Positions 50,048-59,057 of a stretch of DNA of 64,000 bases are shown in pieces (position 1 is the stretch's first letter; each line of letters starts with the position of its first letter). The stretch comes from an uncultured Muribaculaceae bacterium. GTDB taxonomy: Bacteria; Bacteroidota; Bacteroidia; Bacteroidales; Muribaculaceae. The position numbers and the translations under genes are program-made. The notes beneath the pieces were generated by a model. That model was not told where the DNA came from and made no database searches. It saw only the letters and a program-made list of their open reading frames with translations. The stretch spans positions 50,920 through 114,919 of the forward strand of contig CAJUIW010000008.1 in assembly GCA_910586895.1 (NCBI GenBank), given 5' to 3'.

Positions 50048-51310
50048 ATGCTTGTATATCTATTTGACTATCTTGAGGGACTCGGATTCCCCGGCGCACG
50101 CCTGATGGACTATATCTCGTTCCGTTCGGGTGCCGCTCTGCTGTTGGCTCTGTTCATAGCCCTTGTGTTCGGGCGTAAGATTATTGACCGCCTGCAGTAC
50201 ATGCAGGTGGGAGAGATAGTGCGCGACCTTGGACTCGAGGGGCAGATGGCCAAGAAAGGCACCCCGACGATGGGTGGTGTCATCATAATCCTGTCCATCC
50301 TTGTACCATGCCTGCTGTTGGGCAATCTGGAGAGCATCTACATGCAGCTGATGCTCGTATCGGTACTCTGGCTCGGAACCATCGGCTTCCTTGACGATTA
50401 TCTGAAAATGAAGCGTCACAACAAGGAGGGTATGAAGGGTAAATTCAAGATTGTAGGACAGGTGGGCCTCGGACTTATAGTGGGAGTCACCATGTATGCA
50501 AGCCCTGATATAGTCATGAGTGAGAATGTGGAGCACTCCGTTGTATCTACCAGCGAGCGGGTGGTGTCATTCCAGAATCAGAATCTCAAGGTACCTCAGA
50601 CTACCATCCCGTTTGTAAAGAACAATAACTTCGATTACGCCTGGCTCACAGGATGGATGGGAAAGAATGCCGCCACAGCGGGCTGGATAGTGTTCGTGCT
50701 GATGACCATAATCGTTGTCACCGCGACATCCAACGGAGCCAATCTTACTGATGGCCTCGACGGCCTATGTACCGGCACATCGGCCATAATCGGTGTGGCG
50801 CTGGCCATAATGGCGTATCTCGGAGGCAACAGTATCTATGCCTCCTACCTTGATATAATGTTCATACCCGGAAGCTCGGAGCTGGTGGTATTCATGGCTG
50901 CATTCATAGGAGCGCTAATCGGATTCCTGTGGTATAACACTTATCCGGCGCAGGTATTCATGGGTGATACCGGAAGCCTTACGCTGGGTGGCATCATAGC
51001 TGTGTTTGCCATACTTATACGCAAAGAGCTCCTGATACCGATATTATGTGCCGTATTCTTCATCGAGGACCTTTCGGTGATGCTTCAGGTGGCATATTTC
51101 AAATTCACGAAACGAAAAACGGGTGTAGGCCGGCGGTTGCTGAAGATGGCGCCTCTGCACCATCATTTCCAGAAACCGGGCAATTCCGGAATTGACGCAC
51201 TGCTGCAATTCCCGCTCCGGGCCATACCCGAGTCAAAAATAGTGACCCGCTTCTGGATTATAAGCATATTCCTGGCGGCCCTTACATTTGTGACACTTAA
51301 AATACGATAA
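50048..51310 (+). CDS. mraY: phospho-N-acetylmuramoyl-pentapeptide transferase
   Basis: A 420-residue inner-membrane enzyme with about ten hydrophobic helices. Catalytic signatures are KKGTPTMGGVIII, FLDDYLKMKRHNKEGMKGKF, NGANLTDGLDGLCTG and MGDTGSLTLGG, with MAPLHHHFQK close to the end. It makes lipid I by moving phospho-MurNAc-pentapeptide to undecaprenyl phosphate. The protein is longer than the 360-residue standard because of an extra periplasmic segment (about 160-205, beginning EHSVVSTSERV). As far as I recall, such inserts are usual in Bacteroidetes MraY. It is followed by murD at nine bases. Confidence 0.97.
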   Translation: MLVYLFDYLEGLGFPGARLMDYISFRSGAALLLALFIALVFGRKIIDRLQYMQVGEIVRDLGLEGQMAKKGTPTMGGVIIILSILVPCLLLGNLESIYMQLMLVSVLWLGTIGFLDDYLKMKRHNKEGMKGKFKIVGQVGLGLIVGVTMYASPDIVMSENVEHSVVSTSERVVSFQNQNLKVPQTTIPFVKNNNFDYAWLTGWMGKNAATAGWIVFVLMTIIVVTATSNGANLTDGLDGLCTGTSAIIGVALAIMAYLGGNSIYASYLDIMFIPGSSELVVFMAAFIGALIGFLWYNTYPAQVFMGDTGSLTLGGIIAVFAILIRKELLIPILCAVFFIEDLSVMLQVAYFKFTKRKTGVGRRLLKMAPLHHHFQKPGNSGIDALLQFPLRAIPESKIVTRFWIISIFLAALTFVTLKIR

Positions 51311-51318
51311 TCATAGGC

Positions 51319-52683
51319 ATGGAAAAGAAACGTCTTGTAGTGCTTGGTGGAGGAGAGAGCGGCGTGGGTGCCGCTATTCTCGGAAAAGTGAAAGGGATGG
51401 ATGTATTTCTGTCCGATATGGGAACGATATCACCACGCTATAGCTCTATTCTTGATGAAGAGGGGATAGAATGGGAACAGGGTACTCACAGCATGGATCG
51501 CCTGCTGGCGGCCGATGAAGTGGTGAAGAGCCCCGGTATTCCTCCCACAGCTCCGGCAGTACAGGCCATCATGGAACGTGGCATTCCGGTAATCTCGGAA
51601 ATAGAATTTGCCGGACGTTACACCGATGCCCGCATGGTGTGCATAACCGGTAGCAACGGAAAGACTACTACCACTCTGCTGACTTACCATATACTGCGTG
51701 ACGCCGGCCTCAATGTAGGATTGGCCGGTAATGTAGGGCGTAGTCTGGCACTGCAGGTGGCCCGCGACGAACATGATGTATATGTTATAGAGCTGTCAAG
51801 TTTCCAGCTTGAGAATATGTATGACTTCCGGGCCAACATTGCCGTGATACTTAACATCACGCCTGACCACATGGACCGCTATGACTACACGATGCAGAAA
51901 TACGTGGACGCCAAGTTCCGGATTCTGCAGAATCAGAAGTCTTCTGACGCGTTCATCTACTGGGCTGACGACCCTGTGATACGCAAGCAACTTGAGCGTA
52001 TCAAAGTCGAAGCGGAGCAGTATCCGTTTGCTGAAAAGCGTACTGACAGAACTGCATCATATCTCACCGATGGAGGCAAGGAGCTTGTGTTTGACACCGA
52101 GGGGACTTACTACTCGATGCCCCGTGCCGAACTCTCGCTGAGCGGACTCCACAATCTGTACAATTCGATGGCTGCCGGCCTGTCGGCCTGCCTGCTTGAT
52201 ATACGCAAGGAGGATATCCGCAAGGCCCTCGGCAATTTCGAAGGTGTGGAGCATCGGCTTGAATTTGTGGCTGATATTGACGGCGTACGTTATATAAATG
52301 ACTCAAAGGCTACGAATGTCAACTCATGCTGGTATGCCCTTGAAAGCATGCCTGCAGGTCAGGGTAAGTCAATCGTGCTTATTCTTGGCGGCAAGGACAA
52401 GGGCAACGACTACTCGGAGATAGAGCCTCTGGTGCGTGAGAAAGTCAAGACCATAGTATGTATGGGTAAGGACAATACCAAGCTGCTTGACTTCTTCGGA
52501 GGCAAGGTCGATGAAATAATTGACACGCACTCGCTCGCCGAGGCTGTTGAGGCATGCCGTAATGCTGCATCAGCGGGCGATACCGTGCTGCTGTCGCCCT
52601 GCTGCGCAAGCTTTGATCTGTTCAAGAGCTACGAACAGCGTGGCGATCTTTTCAAGGAAGCGGTAAAAGCTCTGCAGAAATAA
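51319..52683 (+). CDS. murD: UDP-MurNAc-L-alanine--D-glutamate ligase
   Basis: A 454-residue Mur ligase. The N-terminal UDP-binding fold starts LVVLGGGESGVGAAILGK, the ATP loop is ITGSNGKTTTTLLTYHI, and EGVEHRLEFVADIDGVRYIN and DSKATNVNSCWYAL are the substrate and metal parts. ILGGKDKGNDYSEI and LLSPCCASFDLFKSYEQRGD close the C-domain. MurD adds D-glutamate to UDP-MurNAc-L-Ala. It lies between mraY and ftsW in the cluster, as is usual, with a 43-base gap to ftsW. Confidence 0.97.
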   Translation: MEKKRLVVLGGGESGVGAAILGKVKGMDVFLSDMGTISPRYSSILDEEGIEWEQGTHSMDRLLAADEVVKSPGIPPTAPAVQAIMERGIPVISEIEFAGRYTDARMVCITGSNGKTTTTLLTYHILRDAGLNVGLAGNVGRSLALQVARDEHDVYVIELSSFQLENMYDFRANIAVILNITPDHMDRYDYTMQKYVDAKFRILQNQKSSDAFIYWADDPVIRKQLERIKVEAEQYPFAEKRTDRTASYLTDGGKELVFDTEGTYYSMPRAELSLSGLHNLYNSMAAGLSACLLDIRKEDIRKALGNFEGVEHRLEFVADIDGVRYINDSKATNVNSCWYALESMPAGQGKSIVLILGGKDKGNDYSEIEPLVREKVKTIVCMGKDNTKLLDFFGGKVDEIIDTHSLAEAVEACRNAASAGDTVLLSPCCASFDLFKSYEQRGDLFKEAVKALQK

Positions 52684-52726
52684 CTGAATGAAAGAAACAC
52701 ACTGATATATTATTATATAGCATCTG

Positions 52727-54022
52727 ATGGAAACCTTTTCGGCAAACAATATAGAACTTGAAGCCTCACGGCGTGTCCGCAAGGACCCGGCGGAGGATTC
52801 TATCTCCGTGGCCCGTCCTGACCGGCATATATGGGGCATATATATAGTGCTCTGCATCCTGTCAGTGGTGGAACTGTACAGCGCATCCTCGCGTGAGGTG
52901 GCCTCGTCGGCTATCGGCGTGTATGGTCCGCTTCTCCGCCACGGGGTGATGCTGCTGTGCGGACTCGGTATTATCCTGGTTCTCCAGCGCATCCATTACA
53001 GGAAATTCCTGATGTGGATACCTCTGTTTGCCCTGATAAGCGTGGTTATGATGCTGTATGTCATGCTGTTCGGCGATGTGATCAACGGTGCGCGCCGGTC
53101 GTTCAGGCTATTGGGCGTGTCGCTACAGCCGTCGGAATTCCTGAAAATGTCAGCGGCTGCCATGATAGCGCTTGTTCTGTCAGTGAGTCAGTTGCAGGGT
53201 ACAGTGAAGCGTTCCGGAGTCATTGTCTGTGCAGCCGTGGTGCTTCTTTTTGCGGCAATGCTTGTCCCACAGGGTCTTACCAATACCATTCTGCTTATGG
53301 CCATCAGTATATCCATGATGGTGATAGGCGGTGTCCCTTATCGGATGCTCGCAGCTGTATTGGGAGCGTATATCATCGGATTCCTGTTGCTGCTCGGGCT
53401 TGACTACCTTATATCTGACGGCGGAAGCGGTGGTTTGCTCGGACGTATGAGTGTCTGGATGGCACGCTTGACAAGTTTCGGCAGCGATGAACCGAAATAT
53501 ATGCTGGATCTCACGAGCGACAATGCTCAGGAAATGTACAGCTACATGGCGCAGGCTCACGGAGGAATCACCGGGGTGCTCCCCGGCAATTCCCGCGAAA
53601 CGGCCCGTCTGCCTCTTGCTTTCTCGGATTATATTTACTCAATCATAGTTGAGGACCTCGGATTGATAGGAGGTGTTGTGGTGATGCTGTTGTACCTATG
53701 GCTTCTCGGTAGGGCAAGTGCCATAGCCGCACGCTGTTCACGCGCTTTCCCTGCACTTCTGGTGATTGGAATGGCAGTGACCATTGTTTACCAGGCATTG
53801 TTCCACATTGCCATTGTGACTGGCGCGTTCCCGGTATCGGGCCAGCCGCTGCCTCTGATATCGAAAGGGGGAACATCCATATTGATAACATCGATAGCTT
53901 TCGGAGTGATGCTTAGCGTGAGCCGCTATGCCGTGCGATCCGGACGCCGCCGGGAGATAAAGGCCGAACTTGAATCACTGCCTGAAGAGGCCCGTGCGGA
54001 GAATCCGTCACAACTATCATAA
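52727..54022 (+). CDS. ftsW: peptidoglycan glycosyltransferase FtsW
   Basis: A 431-residue SEDS-family membrane protein with about ten helices. The long periplasmic loop contains the catalytic region around QAHGGITGVLPGNSRETARL, then LAFSDYIYSIIVEDLGLIGG, and PVSGQPLPLISKGGTSILIT is the hallmark near the C-terminus. The first 35 residues (ANNIELEASRRVRKDPAED) are polar and cytoplasmic. FtsW polymerises lipid II into septal glycan strands together with FtsI. It sits 43 bases after murD and three before murG. Confidence 0.96.
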   Translation: METFSANNIELEASRRVRKDPAEDSISVARPDRHIWGIYIVLCILSVVELYSASSREVASSAIGVYGPLLRHGVMLLCGLGIILVLQRIHYRKFLMWIPLFALISVVMMLYVMLFGDVINGARRSFRLLGVSLQPSEFLKMSAAAMIALVLSVSQLQGTVKRSGVIVCAAVVLLFAAMLVPQGLTNTILLMAISISMMVIGGVPYRMLAAVLGAYIIGFLLLLGLDYLISDGGSGGLLGRMSVWMARLTSFGSDEPKYMLDLTSDNAQEMYSYMAQAHGGITGVLPGNSRETARLPLAFSDYIYSIIVEDLGLIGGVVVMLLYLWLLGRASAIAARCSRAFPALLVIGMAVTIVYQALFHIAIVTGAFPVSGQPLPLISKGGTSILITSIAFGVMLSVSRYAVRSGRRREIKAELESLPEEARAENPSQLS

Positions 54023-54025
54023 TGT

Positions 54026-55159
54026 ATGAATGAAATGACTCAGAATATAGCAAAATCAAACGGCCCGCTGCGTGTGCTTATCAGCGGCGGAGGAACCGGA
54101 GGACATATATTCCCGGCCGTATCGATAGCCAATGCTCTAAAGCGCCGCTGCCCTGAAGCGGAGATTCTGTTCGTAGGAGCGGAGGGACGCATGGAGATGG
54201 AGAAGGTTCCTGCTGCCGGATATGATATCGTGGGCCTTCCTGTAGCCGGATTTGACCGCAAGCGCCTGTGGCGGAATGCCGGGGTGCTCATAAAGCTTAT
54301 GCGCAGCATGCGCAAGGCGCGGAAGGTGCTGAAGAAATTCAATCCTGATATAGCTGTGGGCGTAGGCGGATATGCCAGCGGTCCTATGCTTAAGCAAGCT
54401 CAGAAGAACAATATCCCCACACTGCTTCAGGAGCAGAACTCTTATGCAGGTGTGACTAACAAGCTGCTTGCAGCCAAGGCGCGGGCCATCTGTGTGGCCT
54501 ATGAAGGGATGGAGCGTTTCTTCCCCGCGGAGTCTATAGAGCTTACCGGCAATCCGGTGAGGTCAAATCTGCTTAACTGCATCCTCACTCCCGCGCAGGC
54601 CAAGGAAGCTCTTGGCATGAATCCTTCAGTGCCTCTGGTGCTGGTGGTAGGCGGAAGCCTCGGAGCCCGTACAGTCAATGAGGCTATCTCACGCGCATTG
54701 CCTGACATCACTGCCACCGGAGCCAATGTGCTATGGCAGTGCGGCAAGCTTTATGCTGAGAAATGCTGCGAACGTGGAGCACAATTTGAGGGCGTGAAGG
54801 TACAACCGTTTATAGCTGATATGGATGTGGCTTACCGTGCGGCAGATCTCCTGGTGTCACGTGCCGGAGCCGCAACGATATCTGAAATACAGCTTCTCGG
54901 CAAGGCCGCTATCCTTATACCCTCGCCCAACGTGGCCGAGGACCATCAGCGTAAGAATGCCGAGGCGCTCTCCTCAAGAGGTGCTGCAGTTATGATTCCT
55001 GATGCCGAGGCTTGTCAGCGTCTTGGTGCAGAGGTGACGGCTCTGCTTAATGACGGACCGAAGCGCACCGATCTGTCGCGCGCGGCATCGAAGATGGCTC
55101 TTCCTGATGCTGATGAAAAAATCGTTGACCGAATATTGGAAATAGTTTCAGAAAAATGA
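54026..55159 (+). CDS. murG: UDP-GlcNAc--MurNAc-pentapeptide-PP-undecaprenol transferase
   Basis: A 377-residue GT-B transferase that makes lipid II from lipid I on the inner face of the membrane. The first glycine loop is SGGGTGGHIFPAVSIANAL, then GVGGYASGPMLKQAQ (acceptor side) and LQEQNSYAGVTNKLLA. In the C-terminal half are VVGGSLGARTVNEAIS and LVSRAGAATISEIQLLGKAA, the UDP-GlcNAc site. It starts three bases after ftsW. It overlaps the murC start by four bases. The internal ATG at 54035 (MTQN) is an alternative start of little consequence. Confidence 0.97.
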   Translation: MNEMTQNIAKSNGPLRVLISGGGTGGHIFPAVSIANALKRRCPEAEILFVGAEGRMEMEKVPAAGYDIVGLPVAGFDRKRLWRNAGVLIKLMRSMRKARKVLKKFNPDIAVGVGGYASGPMLKQAQKNNIPTLLQEQNSYAGVTNKLLAAKARAICVAYEGMERFFPAESIELTGNPVRSNLLNCILTPAQAKEALGMNPSVPLVLVVGGSLGARTVNEAISRALPDITATGANVLWQCGKLYAEKCCERGAQFEGVKVQPFIADMDVAYRAADLLVSRAGAATISEIQLLGKAAILIPSPNVAEDHQRKNAEALSSRGAAVMIPDAEACQRLGAEVTALLNDGPKRTDLSRAASKMALPDADEKIVDRILEIVSEK

Positions 55160-56538
55160 CTGAATCGCAGAATAAGAAAAATATATATTTCGTAGGTGCC
55201 GGAGGCATTGGTATGGCCGCTCTGGAACGTTACTTCCACATGCATGGATATAATGTGGCCGGATATGACCGTACACCGTCCGAGCTTACACACGCCCTTG
55301 AAGCGGAGGGAATAGATATCCGTTACACTGATGACCCGGCCATGATTCCCGATGCATTCCGGGATCCTGAAAAAACATTGGTGGTGCGCACTCCGGCTGT
55401 ACCGGATTCACATCGCGGACTGCAGTTTTTCAGAGATAACGGCTTTGAGATCATGAAGCGTGCAGCTGTGCTCGGCATTGTCACCCGAGGGTCAAAGGCG
55501 CTATGTTTTGCCGGTACGCATGGAAAGACTACCACTTCATCCATGGCTGCGCATCTGCTTCACAGCATGCCGTGCGGATGCAACGCTTTTCTGGGCGGTG
55601 TGCTCCGCAATTATGGTACAAACTGCCTGCTGAATGACTCTTCGGACTACAGTGTGGTGGAGGCCGACGAATATGACCGCTCGTTTCACCAGCTCACTCC
55701 CTATATAGCGGTGATAACCTCAACAGATGCTGACCATCTGGACATCTACGGTACAGAAGAGGCTTATCTGGAAAGTTTCGCCCACTTCACCGAGCTGATT
55801 CCCGAAGGTGGAACGCTGATAGTCCATACAGGCCTTAAACTGAAGCCGCGGCAGAACGCAGGTGTAAGAACTTATACATACTCGCGCGATGAAGGTGACT
55901 TCCATGCCGCCAACATCCGTCATGCCGATGGTGCGATAATCTTTGATTTTGTGACACCCGATGGTGTCGTTACGGATATCTCGCTCGGTGTGCCTGTAGA
56001 GATAAATATAGAGAACGCGATTGCAGCGCTTGCCGCCGTATGGGCTGCGGGTCAGCTTGATGCCGCCGTTGCCCGTGAGGCTATGGCTTCATTCATGGGG
56101 CCGAAGCGCCGCTTTGAGTTCTGGCTGAAGCAAGCGGGCGAGGATGGTCATGTGGTGATTGATGATTATGCCCATCATCCCGATGAGCTACGACAGTCAA
56201 TCCTTTCGGTCAAGGCATTATATCCGGAGCGGAAGCTGACGGTGGCTTTCCAGCCGCACCTGTACTCTCGTACGCGCGACTTCGCGCATGAATTTGCCGA
56301 AGTTCTTTCGCTGGCCGATGAAGTGATTCTGCTTGACATCTACCCTGCGCGTGAGGAGCCTATTCCGGGAGTCACCTCGCAGATAATCCTTGAGGGAATA
56401 AAGGATACCGATGCACGTATTGTCAGCCTCGATGGCCTGACCGATGCGGTGAAAGCTGCCAATCCTTCGCTTCTGCTTACTGCCGGAGCCGGAAATATCG
56501 TGGATAAGCTTCCTGAGATTGTAAAATTGTTTGAATAA
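55156..56538 (+). CDS. murC: UDP-MurNAc--L-alanine ligase
   Basis: A 460-residue Mur ligase. The N-terminal dinucleotide-like fold has YFVGAGGIGMAALERYF, the P-loop is CFAGTHGKTTTSSMAAHLL, and VVEADEYDRSFHQLTPYIAV with TSTDADHLDIYG follows. FQPHLYSRTRDFAHEFAE is near the C-terminus. The THGK version of the loop is diagnostic of MurC. It adds L-alanine to UDP-MurNAc, the first peptide step. It is joined by ATGA to murG and is seven bases before ftsQ. The wall enzymes murB, murF and ddl are not in the window. Confidence 0.97.
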   Translation: MTESQNKKNIYFVGAGGIGMAALERYFHMHGYNVAGYDRTPSELTHALEAEGIDIRYTDDPAMIPDAFRDPEKTLVVRTPAVPDSHRGLQFFRDNGFEIMKRAAVLGIVTRGSKALCFAGTHGKTTTSSMAAHLLHSMPCGCNAFLGGVLRNYGTNCLLNDSSDYSVVEADEYDRSFHQLTPYIAVITSTDADHLDIYGTEEAYLESFAHFTELIPEGGTLIVHTGLKLKPRQNAGVRTYTYSRDEGDFHAANIRHADGAIIFDFVTPDGVVTDISLGVPVEINIENAIAALAAVWAAGQLDAAVAREAMASFMGPKRRFEFWLKQAGEDGHVVIDDYAHHPDELRQSILSVKALYPERKLTVAFQPHLYSRTRDFAHEFAEVLSLADEVILLDIYPAREEPIPGVTSQIILEGIKDTDARIVSLDGLTDAVKAANPSLLLTAGAGNIVDKLPEIVKLFE

Positions 56539-56545
56539 CGGACCG

Positions 56546-57595
56546 ATGACTCCAGTAGTAAGAAACAGACTATTTGCCCTGGGCACCCTGATTGTTGTGG
56601 CATACCTTGCCGTAATGGCCTACGTATGCTCTGATCTGCGTGGCCGGCGTCTGTGCAACGGCATAGAGATAGTAGTGGTCGATTCGCTGGAACAGAAGTT
56701 TGTCACCGTTGCAGAGTTGCGCAATGAACTCGGGCGGCTCCCATCGATAGCAGAGAAGACTCCGCTTGACCGGATAAACACCGACAGCCTGCAGCGGATG
56801 CTATCCGTGATTGACAAGATTGAGAATGCCCGGGTAGAGCGGCTCACCAACGGGGTGATACGTATCACGGTAGAGCCTATGCGGCCTGTGGCGCGTGTAT
56901 TTGACGGTAGCCATTCGTATTATATAAATAAGGATGGCAAAAAAATATCGGCTGAGGCACGCTACTTTGTGGATGTGCCTGTGATACAGGGCCATTTTAC
57001 CGACTCTGCATTCACGCCGCTCACATTGCTGCCGCTCATGGACTATGTGGCTTCAAGCGAGCGCTGGAGCAAGGTGGTTAGTCTGATTAAAGCTGACTCG
57101 CCGCGCGATGTACTGCTGATCCCGGCCATGAAGGGGTTGGTGTTCAATCTTGGTGAGCCGGCTGACTTTCCGTCGAAGTTTGATCGCCTTGACCGGATGG
57201 TATCTGAGGTGATTCCACGTAAGGGGTGGGGATATTACGATACGATATCGGTAAAATGGTCCGGACAGATTGTCGCCACACGCGCCGACAAGATAGCCCA
57301 CCGCACTGATAGTGTGGTAGAGGAGGATGACGAGCAGGTCGATGTGTCCACCATGATAGCAGGTGAGAATATAGCTCCCGGGCAGAGCCTGCCGGGACGT
57401 AAGGCCAATTCTGAAAAGCCTGTGCCTGGAGCGAAGCCTGTGGCGCGGAAGCAGGAGCGCGATTCAGTAGCGAAGAAATCTGAGTCGGCACCTCGGAAAG
57501 AAACTAAGTCAGATGATGCAAAAGCGTCATCCGGTAAGAAAAAAGACACCCCTGCTAAAAAAGAGGGTGGTCAGAAAGATAAAAAGAAAAAATAA
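56546..57595 (+). CDS. ftsQ: FtsQ-like division protein with lysine-rich C-terminal tail
   Basis: A 349-residue bitopic protein. A membrane helix near the N-terminus (about 9-27, LFALGTLIVVAYLAVMAYV) precedes a POTRA-like region (FVTVAELRNELGRLPSIAEK ... VERLTNGVIRITVEPMRPVA) and a beta domain with KGWGYYDTISVKW. The C-terminal 90 or so residues are low-complexity and very rich in Lys, Ser and Pro, ending in a run of lysines (KDKKKK). That tail should lie in the periplasm. FtsQ links early and late division proteins. The start at 56546 is the first Met after the murC stop. Confidence 0.88.
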   Translation: MTPVVRNRLFALGTLIVVAYLAVMAYVCSDLRGRRLCNGIEIVVVDSLEQKFVTVAELRNELGRLPSIAEKTPLDRINTDSLQRMLSVIDKIENARVERLTNGVIRITVEPMRPVARVFDGSHSYYINKDGKKISAEARYFVDVPVIQGHFTDSAFTPLTLLPLMDYVASSERWSKVVSLIKADSPRDVLLIPAMKGLVFNLGEPADFPSKFDRLDRMVSEVIPRKGWGYYDTISVKWSGQIVATRADKIAHRTDSVVEEDDEQVDVSTMIAGENIAPGQSLPGRKANSEKPVPGAKPVARKQERDSVAKKSESAPRKETKSDDAKASSGKKKDTPAKKEGGQKDKKKK

Positions 57596-57606
57596 TATAG
57601 ACAGAT

Positions 57607-59016
57607 ATGAAGGAAACTAACATTGTGGCTTTGGAAATAGGCAGTTCCAAGATAAAAGGCGCTGTCGGTGTTATTGACAGTTCCGGCGCCATCACCGTGA
57701 AGGCTGTTGAGGAGGAATCCCATCAGGACTGGGTGCGCTACGGAATAGTGAGCAACGTGGAGGAAGTGGCTGTGCTGGCCGCCAATCTGCTTGAACGCCT
57801 TGAACAGCGTGTGAGTCCTCTTGTGGTGGAGGGCGTCTACGTGGCCATGGGCGGACGTTCGTTCCGTTCAGATTCGCGCGAGGCTGAGCGCATGCTGCCT
57901 GAGGAAACAGAAATCAATGCTGACATCATAGATCAGCTTATGGGCGAGACATCAGCCACAGTGTTCAACAACCGCGAGCTTCTGGACATTGTGCCGCGTG
58001 AGTATATCGTTGACAAGACCCGTGTTACCAAGCCTATCGGTACGTTTGGCCGCAACATACGCATGCTGTCAAATGTCATAACATGCCGTCCGCAGATAAA
58101 GAAGAATCTCTGCCGTCTGTTCAACGAGAAGCTGGGGCTGAATATCAATGGATTCATTGTCCGTCAGACTGCTCAGGCCGAGTTTGTGCTCACAACGGAG
58201 GAGATGCGTCTGGGCTGCATGCTCGTTGACTGCGGTGCCGAGACCACAACCGTGTCAATATATAAGAATGGTGCCCTGCAATATCTGTCGACTATCCCCA
58301 TGGGATCGCGCAACATTACCCGCGACCTTACCGCTCTTAATTTCATAGAGGAGCAGGCCGAGGATATAAAGCAGCGTATGGGCAATGCCAATAACGGAGT
58401 TAAATCTGACGTGGCTTCCGCTCCTGGCATCAATATCACTTCCGTGCAGCAGTATGTATCGGCTCGTGCGGGTGAGATAATAGCCAATATCAAGGAGCAG
58501 ATAAAATATGCCGGGCTGAAGGCCGCTGATCTGCCGAGCGGTATCATTCTTGTAGGGCGCGGAGCGCGTCTGCGCGGATTCAGCGAGCGCCTCTCGACCT
58601 CTACCGGCATGAAAGTGCGTACCGGCAATTCCGCATGCCTTGATCTGCGGCTCGCCGACTCACGTATCGCCGTGGGCGACTCGGTCGACGTAATCTCAAC
58701 TCTCTATTATGCAGCAAAGCACAGCCCGCTGGAATGCCTCTCAACCGTATATGAGCCGGAGCCTCCTGTAGTGCGTCAGGAACCTGAGAAACCTGTGGTG
58801 AAGGAGGAACCCAAGCAGCCTGTGCAGCCCGAACCTGAAAAGGTGAAAGAGGTTGTAGCCGAACCTGAACATAAGAAAACGGTATCAGGAGGAGTGATTC
58901 CCGGAACACCGAAGAGCCAGGGCGGAAATTTCTTCCGCACTATAGGTGAGAAGATACGCGGCATGCTCTCCGAGGAGGATGACTACGATGAAGTTCTCCG
59001 CGACGATATGGATTAA
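57607..59016 (+). CDS. ftsA: cell division protein FtsA
   Basis: A 469-residue actin-like ATPase. The N-terminal phosphate loop is ALEIGSSKIKGAVGVID, and GVYVAMGGRSFRS lies in the 1C region. MLVDCGAETTTVSIYKNGAL and GIILVGRGARLRGFSERL form the second nucleotide lobe. The C-terminus has a Pro/Glu/Lys-rich linker (about 381-427) and then NFFRTIGEKIRGMLSEEDD, a short amphipathic helix that should hold FtsA to the membrane. FtsA tethers FtsZ filaments to the inner membrane. It lies 11 bases after ftsQ and 41 before ftsZ, as is classic. Confidence 0.96.
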   Translation: MKETNIVALEIGSSKIKGAVGVIDSSGAITVKAVEEESHQDWVRYGIVSNVEEVAVLAANLLERLEQRVSPLVVEGVYVAMGGRSFRSDSREAERMLPEETEINADIIDQLMGETSATVFNNRELLDIVPREYIVDKTRVTKPIGTFGRNIRMLSNVITCRPQIKKNLCRLFNEKLGLNINGFIVRQTAQAEFVLTTEEMRLGCMLVDCGAETTTVSIYKNGALQYLSTIPMGSRNITRDLTALNFIEEQAEDIKQRMGNANNGVKSDVASAPGINITSVQQYVSARAGEIIANIKEQIKYAGLKAADLPSGIILVGRGARLRGFSERLSTSTGMKVRTGNSACLDLRLADSRIAVGDSVDVISTLYYAAKHSPLECLSTVYEPEPPVVRQEPEKPVVKEEPKQPVQPEPEKVKEVVAEPEHKKTVSGGVIPGTPKSQGGNFFRTIGEKIRGMLSEEDDYDEVLRDDMD

Positions 59017-59057
59017 GCACAATTATTCACAAATAAGAAAAATAAGACGAAATATAT

